Shown: one piece after another, positions 1-10,684 of the stretch
How positions within the stretch are numbered: the stretch's first letter is position 1
Layout: the number at the start of each line of letters is the position of its first letter
Origin: Euryodendron excelsum
Taxonomy: Eukaryota; Streptophyta; Magnoliopsida; Ericales; Pentaphylacaceae
NCBI GenBank assembly: GCA_033060915.1
Contig: CM065378.1
Coordinates: forward strand, 30,997,501-31,061,500
Direction of reading: 5' to 3'
DNA: 64,000 bases
Made by a program: the position numbers and the translations under genes
The notes under the pieces: model-generated
Told to the model about the DNA's origin: nothing
What the model saw: the letters and a program-made list of their open reading frames with translations, nothing else
Database searches by the model: none

Positions 1-140
1 CTAATATTTATTATCAATGGGATTAATGCATAAGAAGAGTGCTGCATACATGCCTGACAATATGCAAGGAGCTAGCGATTGTTGCATGCAGCTAGCTAGC
101 ATTGTTACACCACTTGCATTTATTGTAAAGTCATAAAAAA
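1..140. repeat. Left-edge copy of a diverged direct repeat shared with 63236-63385
   Basis: This stretch aligns, with substitutions and small gaps, to 63236-63385 in the same orientation. Shared blocks include 'taatgcat', 'tgacaat', 'gctagcg' and 'catg.agctagc'. The right copy lies about 160 bp downstream of the stop codon of the broken BAHD copy, so the left copy may mark the 3' flank of another BAHD copy just outside the window. That link is inference. The similarity was judged by eye. Confidence 0.5.
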
Positions 141-767
141 TTTAGAATACTTTTATAAAAATAAAAAAACCAAGACAAAATTAAAATTTCATAGACCAAG
201 TAATTGCTAAAATGGTAAAAGGGCCCCTTTTTTAGACCTAAAGATTTGAATTAAGAAAAATACTGATACGGTTCATAATAGTCAGACCTTGATCTCCAAC
301 ATGTTTATAATCAAGCCATCAGGTTTCATAAAATTCTAAGTTCGAACAAGACCAATTTTCATTCAATGCAAAAAAAGAGTTCCTTTGCACGGTTGTAGCC
401 AAGTGTGGGAAATTGGAACTATAGGATTGGAGGCCTAACGACTGCTCTGCATCTCCGGTGGAATTTTCCAGTTTGAGTTTGCTGCAATATCCTTGGAGCA
501 GAGGAAGGGAGATCATAGGAAGATAATTGACTTTAGTTAGTCGGGACCGTTCGTAAACCACGCCTCCCAGCCATCGCCTTCAGTCTGTCTTCTTTTTTCC
601 TCTCTTTTCTACGTTACGATTTTGCTTCTGACATTTCTAGTGCTTAGGGGCGTAGCGGAAGACCAAGCCAATCTCGACAAATAAAGATAAGTACAAACAA
701 GAAAACGGATATGCGTTAGGCAAGGAGCTCGGAAGACTGCCTTTACTTTTCAATAAATAGTCTTTTC
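141..767. other. Non-coding spacer
   Basis: AT-rich sequence with no open frame that looks coding. An 80-codon frame at 319-561 on the minus strand has no plausible start context and no recognisable domain. Nothing else is seen. Confidence 0.6.
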
Positions 768-781
768 ACCATATGTACAGA

Positions 782-1000
782 TTTCTTTTCCTTTTTTTTG
801 TTTGCTAATAGGATGTTCAGGTCAGCTTGTACACATCTCGATTAATTATTGGACCTATTTCCCTATCCCACACAAATTAGGTGATTAACAAGCCAAAAAT
901 TTTGGGGGTAGTACCAAAGAATTGATAACACCTAAGAGGTTTTGGAGGGAGCAGACCTCCAAACCCCAAACCTTAATCACCAGGTCAACCCCTTAAAGTT
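782..1000 (-). mobile_element. tRNA-type SINE, minus strand, with 14-bp target duplication
   Basis: Read on the minus strand, the element starts with an A-box-like stretch (TGACCTGGTGATTAAGG) and ends in an A-rich tail (the T/C-rich run near 782-800 on the plus strand). It is bounded by ACCATATGTACAGA (768-781) and ACCATATGTAAAGA (1001-1014), a 14-bp duplication with one mismatch. A related copy lies at 18321-18544 in the same orientation. The B box is degenerate, so this is an old insertion. SINE assignment rests on the A box, tail and target duplication. Confidence 0.65.
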
Positions 1001-1014
1001 ACCATATGTAAAGA

Positions 1015-1809
1015 CAGGTGAATAAGTATGTTCCATTTTGAATTCTTATTAATATATTGGTAGCCATGTAAATTTGGCCCAACCGGTGCGACTTGGACTT
1101 GAGCAAAGTCAAATCAGGCTGGGCCAGGCTAATTTGAGGCCCGACCTGATCTAAGAATTCCCAACCCTAAACCTAGCCGATGACTAAAAGTGGACACCAG
1201 GATTAGGTGGGCTTCAAGCTTGGGGTGGGCTTTTTATATTTTAATATTTTAAATTTGTACAAGCTTTTTGGGTTGGCTTCGGGCTAAGCTGTTAGTTTGA
1301 AACTACAATCGTCCTTAGGGTGTTCAAGCTTGGGCTAACCCAGGCCTATGCAATGGTATTAAAATTATGAACTAGAACAGTTAATATTTTGGTTTGGAAT
1401 AAATAGACTTCAAACAGCTACATCATTCTATGTAGACATTTTATTTATAAAAAAAATAAATAATAACTATTAGTATAAATTAGTTGCTCTCTTTGGTGTC
1501 TTTAAAATGCTCCTATAAAACTACATTACATTATTAGACACGAATGTGGTGGATAGTTAGATCCAGATAGAAAGTTAATTAGTATGCACATGGCAGCCTA
1601 GCTAGCTAGGACAAAACAAAAGCTTTTGTCCATTAATTTTGGCCATATGCCTCTCTTTTGGTGTCTTTAAAACGCTGCATAATATTATTGTGTTGAAGGT
1701 ATTAGAAGATGACGTGATTGAAATCAATATTGCATTTAGGCCATCAACAATTATTTTCTTCCTATTTTCCCCCCAACATATGGTAGGATTTGGTCAAGAG
1801 ATGCAGACA
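1015..1809. other. Non-coding spacer
   Basis: No gene seen. The segment 1075-1350 is rich in GGCC/GGGCC-containing words typical of decayed plant repeats. A ~26-bp word (ctctctttggtgtctttaaaatgct) occurs at about 1486 and again, with changes, at about 1652. Confidence 0.5.
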
Positions 1810-1913
1810 TAATATGTCAAGATCCGCTACGTGCTCAAGACTTGACGGTAAAGACAATCAACTTTGGTATTATACGGGTGTGTTAAATATATGAATTTAG
1901 AAATAGTTCTTTA
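1810..1913. repeat. Long direct repeat, left copy, abutting the LINE 5' end
   Basis: About 104 bp that recurs at 6562-6664, immediately after the LINE poly-A tail. Shared runs include 'aaagacaatcaactttgg' and 'tgttaaata.atgaatt'. The copies differ at roughly one base in seven by eye. It occupies the position of a target-site duplication but is far longer than the usual 7-20 bp. Confidence 0.6.
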
Positions 1914-2038
1914 AGATAAGTTTAGCCAAATTAGATTAGAAAAGGATGATGTCAGCCTATGATCAAGGACAACACTCAAAAGGATCGAAGGAACACAGCT
2001 TCTCGTTTAGGACAACATGAAGGAACAATAGTGTAAGA

Positions 2039-3508
2039 TTGCAAAACTCATTTACGGTCTTCATTGACAACCTACCATGGTCCATGGATAATGTTTGGCT
2101 TAAGAACATTTTCCAAAGTAGCAGAGAAGTGATTGACTTGTACGTATCTCACAAGTTCAGGGAAGGAAGAAAAGGCGTTTTTGGATTCACTAGATTCAGA
2201 ACTACCAAGGAAGCATATAGGACAATAAACACATTTGATGGCATCTGGCTTTGGAAAGCAAGCTGAAGGTGAAAAAAAGCATATTATGGATTTGAGCGAT
2301 CAAAGTTTCGATTGAAACAGGAGAGTTTAGCTTACGAAAGGCAGTAGAGATTTCTAGAAACTCTTCTTTCATGGATGAAAAATCATACAAAGAGGTTCTT
2401 AGATCATTTCAAGCAGTTAAAGAGAATGATGTTGAAACCATAAAGGAATGGGGATTAGGGGACTTAAAGACAATACAAGCAGAAGAGGTAAATAATTACT
2501 CGCTATAGAACTGCACAATTGCTATAACGAAAGACTGCAATCTGCCACACACAGTATTAGAGGCAATGGGGAGGGAGGGAGTCAACTGCATCAAAGTGAA
2601 ACCACTTGGAGGCCTCAAAGTTTTATTAGAATACGAAGGTAAAGGTGATAAGGAAGCTATGCTGGGAAGTGGTCGAAATTGGGTAGATATATGGTTCTCT
2701 GTCATCCATGACTGATCTTATAGGGAGTTTAACACTTACAGACGTGAATGGGTTATAATTGAAGGAGTCCCCTTTCATGCTTGGAATGAGGAGACATTCA
2801 AGAAAATTCGTTCCTTATGGGGCAAGGTTCTAGATGTGCATCAAAGCACTACAATGAAGGAGAACCTGGAGAGGGGTAGAGTTCTACTGGAAATTGAAGA
2901 GGGATGCAAAATCCATGATTTCTGCAACCTCATAGTAAGAAATTGGGTAGATCTATTGGAAATCCAATACGTCTCCTTCGACAAGATCATTCGAACGAGA
3001 AGTAATCATATCAGATGAAAACTTCGAACATGCAAGATCAGTAGAAAACATTGACCAAAAGTCACAGCAATCTATTAGCAAAGGTGAAGCAAATGAGGTA
3101 GAAGAGGAGGAAGACGATGGTGGTGGCGATGATGCGATACTTGCTAGCCAGGTGGGAGACTCACTTGGAGGGAAACAGAGTGACTCAACAATGACCAAGC
3201 AGGGCCTAATCGTAGTAAATGAAATGAATGCTCTTAATAGGAAGATGGCAGCTGAGAATTCTCCACTCTCAAGCAAAGTTATTGCTCAGCCACTTCCCAA
3301 TACTAGTGGTGGCTCAAGAGAAGCTGAAAATTTAGAAATTTCCACCTCTGCAATAGGCTCAAGGGTTTTAAATTTATCTTCAACGACAACAAACTCCATC
3401 CAATCAGTGCAAAGCCCCCTCACAGTATGCTCCATCGGCCTAATGGCAAATCCTTTTTGGTCAAAGCCCAACGTCCAAAAGGCTTATGGAAGTAGCCCAA
3501 ATTGCTAA
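2039..3508 (+). pseudogene. LINE ORF1-like remnant (RRM plus DUF4283-like)
   Basis: The first ~75 codons (2039-2266) match an RNA-recognition motif: FTVFIDNLPWSM resembles RNP2 and GVFGFTRF resembles RNP1. This is usual at the N terminus of plant L1 ORF1-type proteins that bind the element RNA. The middle part (about 2740-3018) carries REWVIIEGVPFHAWNEETF, the DUF4283-type pattern of these elements, followed by an acidic, serine-rich linker to about 3508. The frame is interrupted by stops at about 2264, 2506, 2713 and 3016, and no ATG is found at the expected start. It lies directly upstream of the endonuclease, as expected. Confidence 0.75.
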
Positions 3509-3627
3509 AGCCCGCCTTCAAAGAAACCCTCTCAGATTCCTTCAAAGAAAACTTTACTGGATTTAGGTTTCAAGCCTGTGAAAAACCAAAAGTCATCAAA
3601 CAATATCGTTAAGGAAAGAAGAGGGCA

Positions 3628-4680
3628 ATGTCTTCTTCATCTTCCTCATCTTCAAACGATATTAGGAACAAGAATAAGGAAATTCTAAACAATTTGCAGA
3701 GTCATTGTACTTTTGAAGCTGTCAACACAATCAAGTTAGGAAAGCTTCTAAAGATTAATTTCAATGGGAGTGAAGATGCTCCAATAGAAAGGTTGTACCA
3801 TCTTGAGTGGAATGACTTTAAAAGAGCTCACAAAAAGGTTTGGGGTAAAAGAGAACAGTGCTGAATTCTTTCCAACACTTGGGGTGTTTGTTTGAGATAC
3901 TTATTTGGAATGTAAAGGGATTGGAAAAATACCAAAAAAAGAGAATGATAAAAAGTTGATAAAAGGTAGGAAGGTAGACATGCTACTTCTACAGGAAACT
4001 AAATGGAAGGATTGTAATGAAAGGAAAATAATTTCTTTGTGGGGAAGGAAGACTTGCAGTTGGGAAACAGTGGATGTAGAAGGCTTATCTGTCGACCTCT
4101 TGTCTGTTTGGAGATATGCATTATTTAAACTAGAGCTCATGATTAAGGAAAAGCATTATATCTTACTGTTGGGGATTACCAATCTAAAGTTCAAATATGT
4201 CATTGGAGACATCTATGCCCTCAATAATGAAGAATATAGGGCAAAATGATAGGAAAGGTTACTCCTCCTAAGATCCCAGTGGAATGTGCCTCGGTGTATA
4301 TGTGGGGTTTTCAATGAAATCCTAAAAATGAAAGAAAGATCATCTTGCAATAGAGTCTCAAGGGGTATGAAAAGTTTCATCAACTTCACAAAGGATGCAG
4401 GCTTGATTGATATGCCCATGATAGGCAAAAATTTCACTTGGTCAAGACTGGACAAGTTTCTGGTATGTCATGAATGGCTAAGGAACTTCAACTGCTCACA
4501 ATGGGGGCTTCAAAGGCAGTTATCTTATCATAGCCCTGTTTTGCTATCAAATGAAGCTGTGAATTGGGGGGCAAAACCCTTCAAAATATTTGAAGCATGG
4601 TACTCTATGAAATCCTTTATTTTAATCACACAGGAGGTTTGCTCAAGCCCAAGGAGGCAAGATGGGGAGGGTATGTGTTA
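3628..4680 (+). pseudogene. LINE ORF2 endonuclease domain remnant
   Basis: The region around 3905-4010 encodes WNVKGIGK (family pattern WNxRGLG) followed by LLLQETKW, the first catalytic block of L1 APE-type endonucleases that nick target DNA. From 4286 a second frame reads CGVFNEILK..ER, equivalent to the GDFNEI..ER block, then NFTWSRLDKFLVCHEWL and SYHSPVLL, equivalent to the usual LDR..W and SDH.P.LL blocks. The conserved SDH histidine context is changed to SYH. Stops at about 3862, 4246 and 4679 break the frame. The 3628-3900 segment is a serine-rich lead-in. Confidence 0.75.
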
Positions 4681-4839
4681 ATGAGAAAGATGCAAGATTT
4701 AAAATGGAAGATTAAAGTCTGGCACAATTCAAAGTCATCCTCATGGGAATGCAAGTCAGAGGCTTTGGAAAAGGAACTTTATAAACTAGACTTGTAGGTT
4801 GAATGTCAAGGTAATTCATTTGTTAGCCTGCAAAGAAGA

Positions 4840-6080
4840 AGAGAAATTAAACTCAAGCTTTGCATACACTACCTTATAAATGAGTTCTCACTCAGACAAA
4901 AATCTAGAAAGTTATGGCTACAACAAGTGGACAAGAACTCTGGATACTTCCATGCTTCAGTGAAGACTAAACACAAGAAAAATCACATTGGTCAACTCAT
5001 ATATAATGGGATTGTTGTCTCAAATCCACCAGTGATAAAGGAACTAGTCTATAATCACTTTGCCAAAGTTTTTTCAGAAGACTCTCTAACCAGGTCAATA
5101 CTGGAAGGTAAAGTGGTGGTGGAAGTTTACAAAAGATAGGGATGCTTTATGAAGAAGGGTGATTTGCCACAAATATGATATGAAACAATCAGGATGGACC
5201 CTCCCAGCAGACTTAGAAGTAAAATTGTTAGCAACGATGAAGGATATGATCAACTTCCATTTATAGCCAAAATTACATCTAACTTACATGTGACAATTGG
5301 GAAAGGAGATATGACAGGGTTTTGGGATGATCCATCAGTTGATGGATTTACTCTTAAAAATAGATTCCTAATGCTTTTTGCATTATCAGAACAAAATGAG
5401 GCAAGTGCAGCAGAATGCAACGATGAAGCAAGGGAGTGGAAGCTCACATTTAGAAGAAGGTTGTTGTCTTAGGAAAAGGAAAGTCTTATGGAAATGATGA
5501 ACATTGATAACAAAGTGCCTATATCTGATAATGCAAGTGATTCAATTCTCTGGAAAGAAAGTCCTGATGGGGTCTTCACAATTAAATCACTCACTTCCAG
5601 CTTGGATAATAGGAACCTTACCCCTTGTCTTATTTGGGAAAAGTTATGAAAATCTTGGCCTCCATAAAAAATTCAAATTTTCAGCTGGCAGGTCTTACAA
5701 TGAGGGATAAAAACTAAAGCATTTCTTCTTAGCCATAAAGTTCTTCAGCAGAATGATAACATCAACTGTGGTTTGTGTAAATTGTTAGTTGAAGTCTCAA
5801 ACCAATAACTTCTACAATGCAGAACACCTTGGCTTGTATGGTGCTCTATTCTAAACTGGTGGGGGTATGTGTGGCTAAGCCCAGGATCAATCAAAGAACT
5901 AATCAAGTGGTTGTTGGATCACTGGCATAAAAATCCCCTATAAAAATATGGGGAAGCCAATTTGGGAAGCTCTTCTTCTATCATCCTTGTGGAACATTTG
6001 GCTAGCAAGGAATAATGATATCTTCAACCAAAAGCAACCCTGTTGGGAGGAGATAGTGGAGTCTATAAAGCTGCAAGTGT
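4840..6080 (+). pseudogene. LINE ORF2 C-terminal remnant lacking the RT core
   Basis: 4927-5139 encodes DKNSGYFHASVKTKHKKN, matching the segment just before the L1 reverse transcriptase. After a stop at 5137 the similarity resumes at 5194 with the region after the RT (IGKGDMTGFWDD, then FPxLFALS-like text), and 5550-5900 matches the zf-RVT zinc-binding domain (SLTSSLDN, KFSAG, then CGLCKLL in another frame). The RT fingers, palm and YADD box are missing entirely, so an internal deletion of roughly 1.5-2 kb is inferred from family layout. 5948-6100 encodes LLSSLWNIWLARNNDIFN, the usual C-terminal pattern. Confidence 0.7.
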
Positions 6081-6104
6081 TCTCATGGGTTCAAGCTCAA
6101 GTAA

Positions 6105-6311
6105 GGGCCCATTTAGTACAATTTTTTTTTTTTTTTAGCTTTTTGATTTTACTTTTTTAGCTTATCAACAAAAAAGTTAGAAATTTTTTACTTTTATCAC
6201 CTAAAGATAAGCAAAAAAATAAAAAGTAAAAAGCAAAAAAGTCAAACAAATTAATTTTTTTTCTTATAAGCTAAAAAAAAGCTAGGCTAAAAAGTCTTAC
6301 AAAACGGGCCC
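6105..6311. mobile_element. Tourist-like MITE (PIF/Harbinger type) inside the LINE
   Basis: A 207-bp, A/T-rich, non-coding element has terminal inverted repeats GGGCCCATTTAGTA and, on the other strand, GGGCCCGTTTTGTAA. It is flanked by the trinucleotide TAA on both sides (6102-6104 and 6312-6314), the 3-bp duplication typical of PIF/Harbinger. The interior is a near-palindrome of 'aaaaagtcaaac' and 'agcttataag' words. It interrupts the LINE C-terminal coding region, so it arrived later than the LINE. Confidence 0.75.
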
Positions 6312-6561
6312 TAAGAGTTGTTAGTTTAAACTTAGGTAATTTTTTTTTGCTACATTGATGGAGTCAAATCCTTATAACTCTCTTCTCTTAGAGTGTAATT
6401 CTCCTTCTCCATTTCCTTCTCCTTCTCTTGTAAGGTTGAATTTCTTTTCAACTTTTGTGGTTTGGTTGGAATGTCTGCCAAGTCTGTTTGACTTGTAGAG
6501 CCCCCCATTTGTAATGCCCTTTCTTCCTCAATAAATTCTTTTTGCTGTTTGAAAAAAAAAA

Positions 6562-6664
6562 TAGTAGTTCAAGATGCATTACGCGGTCAATGCCTGACAT
6601 TAAAGACAATCAACTTTGGTATTATATGGGCGTGTTAAATACATGAATTCAGAAATAGTACTTA
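6562..6664. repeat. Long direct repeat, right copy, abutting the LINE poly-A
   Basis: Partner of 1810-1913. It begins directly after the poly-A tail and ends where the left copy meets the LINE 5' end. A further ~35-bp partial copy (taatatatgggcttgttaaatatatgaatt) follows at about 6667-6700, so the target may already have been locally repetitive. Confidence 0.6.
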
Positions 6665-6700
6665 ACGGTAATATATGGGCTTGTTAAATATATGAATTTC

Positions 6701-7446
6701 GAATATGAAATGCACAACACACGTTTTAAATGATGCATGCACTCATGATCACACGTTTGAAACGAAAGTTTATGAGGCCTACATTGAGTCACGTAAGATC
6801 ATCAGGCTCCACAAAGGGGCCAATATTACAAGGTAGAATTTTCTTCTCATGATTGATTAGTCCATGATAGACGAGAGTTTTCTTCAACAAATGCGTCGAA
6901 CTTCAGTCCGAAACAAATGATAATTTTGCAAAGAACTTGGCACTTGCATGAGATCACATCAATTCATACTGTGAAACACGTGAGATATGGAGATAAGCTA
7001 TTCACACATTCATCAAAGAGTATTGCTTCCTTTTAGCAACACTCAGAATTTGCGAAAGACCCTACTGTACTTATGTCAGAGAATTAACTTAGGCTGCACT
7101 GCTTGTTTTGAACGTTGAATAATATGTTTAGCAATTAGATAAAGTCTTATCAAACATTTTACCAAAATTATATCGTTTTACATTAGAATTTATTTAGTTT
7201 ATATAACCACAAAGTTCTGAATTAACAAAAAAAATTTAAGTCAACTCATCTGAACCCTTAATTTTTATTTTAGATGACGTGTCAACACTTCAATAGATAG
7301 AATGTAGAAGATACTAATCCTGAAGACTGTAACCTGGGTATTGAGTGAAGAAATTCGAGTTCTAAGCCACTGAAATAACACTCGGTGGTTTTGTTGCTTA
7401 CTTTCTACTTGCTACATTTGCACTAGCTTAAGATTGAATAGTTCAT
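6701..7446. other. 3' flank of the intact BAHD gene
   Basis: Non-coding, AT-rich. It should contain the 3' UTR and poly-A signals of the minus-strand acyltransferase gene (about 7200-7446), but no single signal stands out. No other gene is seen. Confidence 0.5.
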
Positions 7447-9381
7447 TTAGAGCTTGGATACAATTATCTTGGCCTTGTGATCATATAGATCTTCCACGGG
7501 CTCCTCAGTCATTTTTTTCAACTCCTGTTCGAACTGCTCCATGACTGGTTCTGGCAACCATATTGGTACCACAATCCCATCTTCTCCTCTACTGTCTCTG
7601 AAAATTGTATAGATGCTAATCAAAGATATCGCCCTCGCAACACCGCCGAATAGCGGTTTCCCCCACCCAAAATCGACCTTGTCAAAGCCAAGACGACTTG
7701 TATCAGAAACGATATAGTTCCATGCCGTTGTATATAAAGGTCGCCCTTTCGTCACCATAAGATCAGCCACTGACATTAAATACTCTTCACTCATTTGGGC
7801 CTTTGCCTTCTTTACCAACTCCACTGCATATCTCAATGGATAAGTAGAAAGCATTCCAGCCTTTGAAACAGCGGCCGGAAAGGCGCAGACATTGCCGTAG
7901 TATCCACGGGGTACCTTCAGGCCCTGCTTGCCGCGTCCATTGACCATGCACGAAACGCGAACAGTCTCGTTGGGATCTAGTCCAAGTGCAAATGTTCGAC
8001 ATTTCCATAAACATGCGGTTAGAATATCAAATGTGGAGCAGCTTGTACGATAGTGTGGGGGAAGATGGTTTCGAATGGCTCTTATCTCTTTGGGCCCGAA
8101 AAAGAAAGACCTGTGGATTGTATCTTTGTTGGCGTTGTCCTTGGCTGTGTCGAGGGCTTCTTCGTACTCGTGATGGTGGCATGTAATGGAGGGAGATTGT
8201 CTTGCAGTTAGGAGCTCCCTTTGCCACACTGGTCGCACTGAAGGTGCATTTTCTACACCTTGGACGAACTCGGCACTTGCATTTAGGAATTGGACCAAGC
8301 CAGGTCCATCACTCATTGTGTGGTTTAGGCGTGATGCGAAGGTGAATCCACCACAACTGAAACGGGTCACCTGCACTTACAGAGAATTATATATGTAAAC
8401 CTTTAACCACAACGGAATTAGGAATTTTATTGAGAGAGCATGAAAGACCAAGATAAAATAATTGAATTATGTTAAGGGACTAAGATAAACAAAAATAAAA
8501 AAAAATAAAAAAAACTTGAATTTTGAAAGGTTGATGTGAAATTTTTTAAATTTTATTGGGGAAAATGTTAAAATTCTTGAATTTTTTGAAGGTTGAGGTA
8601 TAGTTTTTTTAAGTTTGTTGCTGCTAAGGTATATATTATCAAAATTTGAAAGGTCAAAAGCAAAAATTTTGAAATTTTATTGGCCACCATATATATTTTT
8701 CTTCATAAATACTCAAAATTAATGGAACCTAAATAAAATTTTGTCAAGTAGGGGGCCATGGCCTCTAAAGTCCATTTATGGTTCTGTCACAAGGCTCCTG
8801 CCACTGTAAAGCCTAGAATGTTCCGATGGAAGTTTTGTCCACCAAGGTAATATATGTTGCTAAAATTGGTGCATGCTCCACATGAAGAAAGCTTCCATAT
8901 AGAAGATACTTTCTGCAAACTAAATAGCAAACTTTACCTGAATTAACAGCAGAGGGCAGCCAAGGATTCCTTCAGAGCCAGGAACATCATGCAGAAGCTC
9001 CTCCAAGTATGGACACTTCGGGCGAATCGTGTCGCCAAGCTGGTCGAGCTTGACATCTGCATCTGCCTCTATGAACAAAACCCCTTCACCTGTGCAATCT
9101 ACTATAAGTTTTCGGTTAGGCCCTTCAATAAGCCTGCCAGCAAATGGGTAGTAAAACACAAGTGCTTCGGCTAGAGCTTCTCTAATGACCTTGACGGGGT
9201 CTTTACCTTCCATGGAAGGATTGCTTTTGTAAAACATTATCACTGGAAAATGAAACCGAAAACCTTCTTGGTCATCTATGTCCGAGAGTTGCTTTAGTTC
9301 GCGTGGTGTAGACTTTGCTGGCACAACCAGTCTTGGCTCGTGCCGTCTGACCGTGAACACTAGAGGGGACGGAGTTGCCAT
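7447..9381 (-). CDS. BAHD-family alcohol acyltransferase, intact, two exons
   Basis: The gene has exon 1 at 8938-9381 (148 codons), a 567-bp intron at 8371-8937 (GT donor, TGCAG acceptor) and exon 2 at 7447-8370 (307 codons plus TAA), giving 455 residues, the usual BAHD size. The start at 9379-9381 (MATPSPLVF) is preferred over an upstream Met because it matches the second copy and family N termini. The catalytic HxxxD is H165-TMS-D169, followed by G170. The structural DFGWG motif is at 381-385. BAHD enzymes are cytosolic and transfer acyl groups from acyl-CoA to alcohols or amines. The text resembles the benzyl alcohol O-benzoyltransferase / methanol O-anthraniloyltransferase / fruit alcohol acyltransferase group (ester volatiles). 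The exact substrate cannot be read from sequence. Confidence 0.93.
8440..8785 (-). repeat. Dispersed repeat in the BAHD intron, inverted relative to 17818-18130
   Basis: The reverse complement of this segment starts AGAGGCCATGGCCCCCTA and continues into TTGACAAAATTTTATTTAGG, then several 'TTTGACCTTTCAAATTTT' and 'ACCTTAGCAA' type words. The same order is found on the plus strand at 17818-18130. Class not identified; no clear terminal repeats or target duplication were found. Most of it lies in the intron of the intact acyltransferase gene. Confidence 0.55.
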
Positions 9382-9459
9382 TTTTAAGGAACTGTTTCTC
9401 AAACATTTAGACGACACAAAGGAGATTCACTCTATACTTTGTCCTTTGAATTTGAAAGG

Positions 9460-9468
9460 TATTTATAG
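9460..9468 (-). promoter_or_regulatory. TATA box of the intact BAHD gene
   Basis: CTATAAATA on the minus strand, about 80 bp upstream of the ATG. The second BAHD copy has the identical box 79 bp upstream of its ATG within a conserved stretch (ACTCTATAAATACCTTTC), which supports it as the core promoter. Confidence 0.75.
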
Positions 9469-9524
9469 AGTAACTTTCTGACTTTCCCAAAGAACAACAA
9501 ACAAACAAGCAGTACACTATCTAA

Positions 9525-10090
9525 TAAATTAAATTATAATTCCTTTTAAGACTTGATTAAGAACTTTTAAAAAACTTTAGTGGGTCAATTGACCCCCACA
9601 ATCAACAACCTGGCACCGCCCATGTTCATCAGTTCACGAAAAAGAAATTAAAAAAAAAACGTGTTTTTGGCCAAAATTGGAGCAACAGTAACTAAGAACA
9701 AAAAGTTTGTCCTTCCTCCTTAGTGTGAATGACTGTACGTGGGCCAACCACGTACAATCGATATCAACATCACATATTAAAATCATCCCAATACGCCTCG
9801 TTAGTAGCCACGTCAAAGTATGGTTTTTGGTTACTAATTTTGTCATTATTTTTTCTCCATGTGTTGAATATCTTACATATTTGTCTTCGAGCCTGGATGT
9901 ACTTATATATGGCTTCACCTACGTTGCATGCTTTTCCCTTAAATTGTGTTAGTATATTTAATATTTTGGCCTTAATTTGTTAGTTTATTTTATTTTTTGA
10001 AACCATTCTTTGTTATTTTATTGACTTAGTATAAATATGGGATTTAGGTTTGATAAGCAAAGGTTAACCTATTTTACTATGTTTTATTGG
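9525..10090. repeat. ~560-bp duplicated segment, copy A (upstream of the BAHD gene)
   Basis: Nearly collinear with 16612-17186. Long shared runs include 'gggtcaattgacccc', 'aacctggcaccgcccatg', 'tcaacatcacatattaaaat' and 'tggatgtac.tatatatgg'. Homology begins about 60 bp upstream of the TATA box of the acyltransferase gene and stops at about 10090. It contains no convincing gene; short frames inside it occur in both copies but carry no domain. Confidence 0.8.
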
Positions 10091-10684
10091 TATACTTGCA
10101 ATATATGAAGCAGAGAGAGATATACTTACAATATATGAACAGAGAGAGAACTTATGAAGACTTTTACAAACAAACAACTTTATAAAAGTAAACAGCTTTT
10201 ATAAAAGCAGCACATTGGTGGCGTGTCCTATTGTTTTTTTCTGGAGTCAATTGTCCATATGAAAAAAGCAAGATGTTTTGCATGTAAATTGCTTCACATG
10301 GTTGTCACATGGGATCATACGGGGCTACTACTTTGAGTTATGTCGCCCTTTGTCTGTATTTTGAGAGAAGTGAGACTTTAATTTTTTTTTCTTGTGTATT
10401 TTTTACTCAAAATATTTAAGCACAACATCAAATAAATTTGCCGTAGATAGTGTTGGATTTGGTTGGGTAAAATCGTTATTAGAATTTTGAGATTCAACTG
10501 CTAGACAAGTGTGGTGAGAAGACTGAGATTTCATGTTTTTATCTTCCTCTTCATTATCAGAAGACTCAAAATTCGAAGAAAAAGTTGAGAAGAATTCTTC
10601 CTTCATTAATTTGATGCATACATTCATACATAATTTCATTCATTTATTCTTTCTCATGAATTCATACATAATTTTTCCGTCATC
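10091..10684. other. Spacer between the duplicated segment and the CRM-like element
   Basis: Non-coding. A short tandem pair (tatacttgcaatatatgaa / tatacttacaatatatgaa) with 'cagagagaga' tails lies at 10090-10150. A 78-codon minus-strand frame at 10403-10639 is acidic and serine/asparagine-rich (SDNEEEDKN) but has no recognisable domain; it could be a fragment of a decayed element. Confidence 0.4.

Larger units (their letters stand above)
1914..6561 (+). mobile_element. L1-type LINE (non-LTR retrotransposon), defective
   Basis: The element reads left to right: an ORF1-like part with an RNA-recognition motif and a DUF4283-like segment (2039-3500), an L1 endonuclease (3890-4600), the endonuclease-RT linker (4840-5140), then directly the post-RT region and a zf-RVT-like C terminus (5194-6080), a 3' UTR and a poly-A tail (6552-6561). 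The reverse transcriptase core, including the catalytic YADD region, is absent at about 5140-5190. Frames are broken by many stops. A Tourist MITE sits at 6105-6311. It cannot move on its own. Confidence 0.85.

Noticed and set aside
319..561. 80-codon minus-strand frame near the left edge
   Set aside because: No ATG in good context, upstream stop, no domain, no splice context.
9707..9983. 80-codon frames present in both copies of the 560-bp duplicated segment
   Set aside because: Conservation is explained by the DNA duplication; the frames carry no domain and equivalents are open on both strands.
10403..10639. 78-codon acidic frame as a host gene
   Set aside because: Isolated short frame without start context or domain; could be a fragment of a decayed element.
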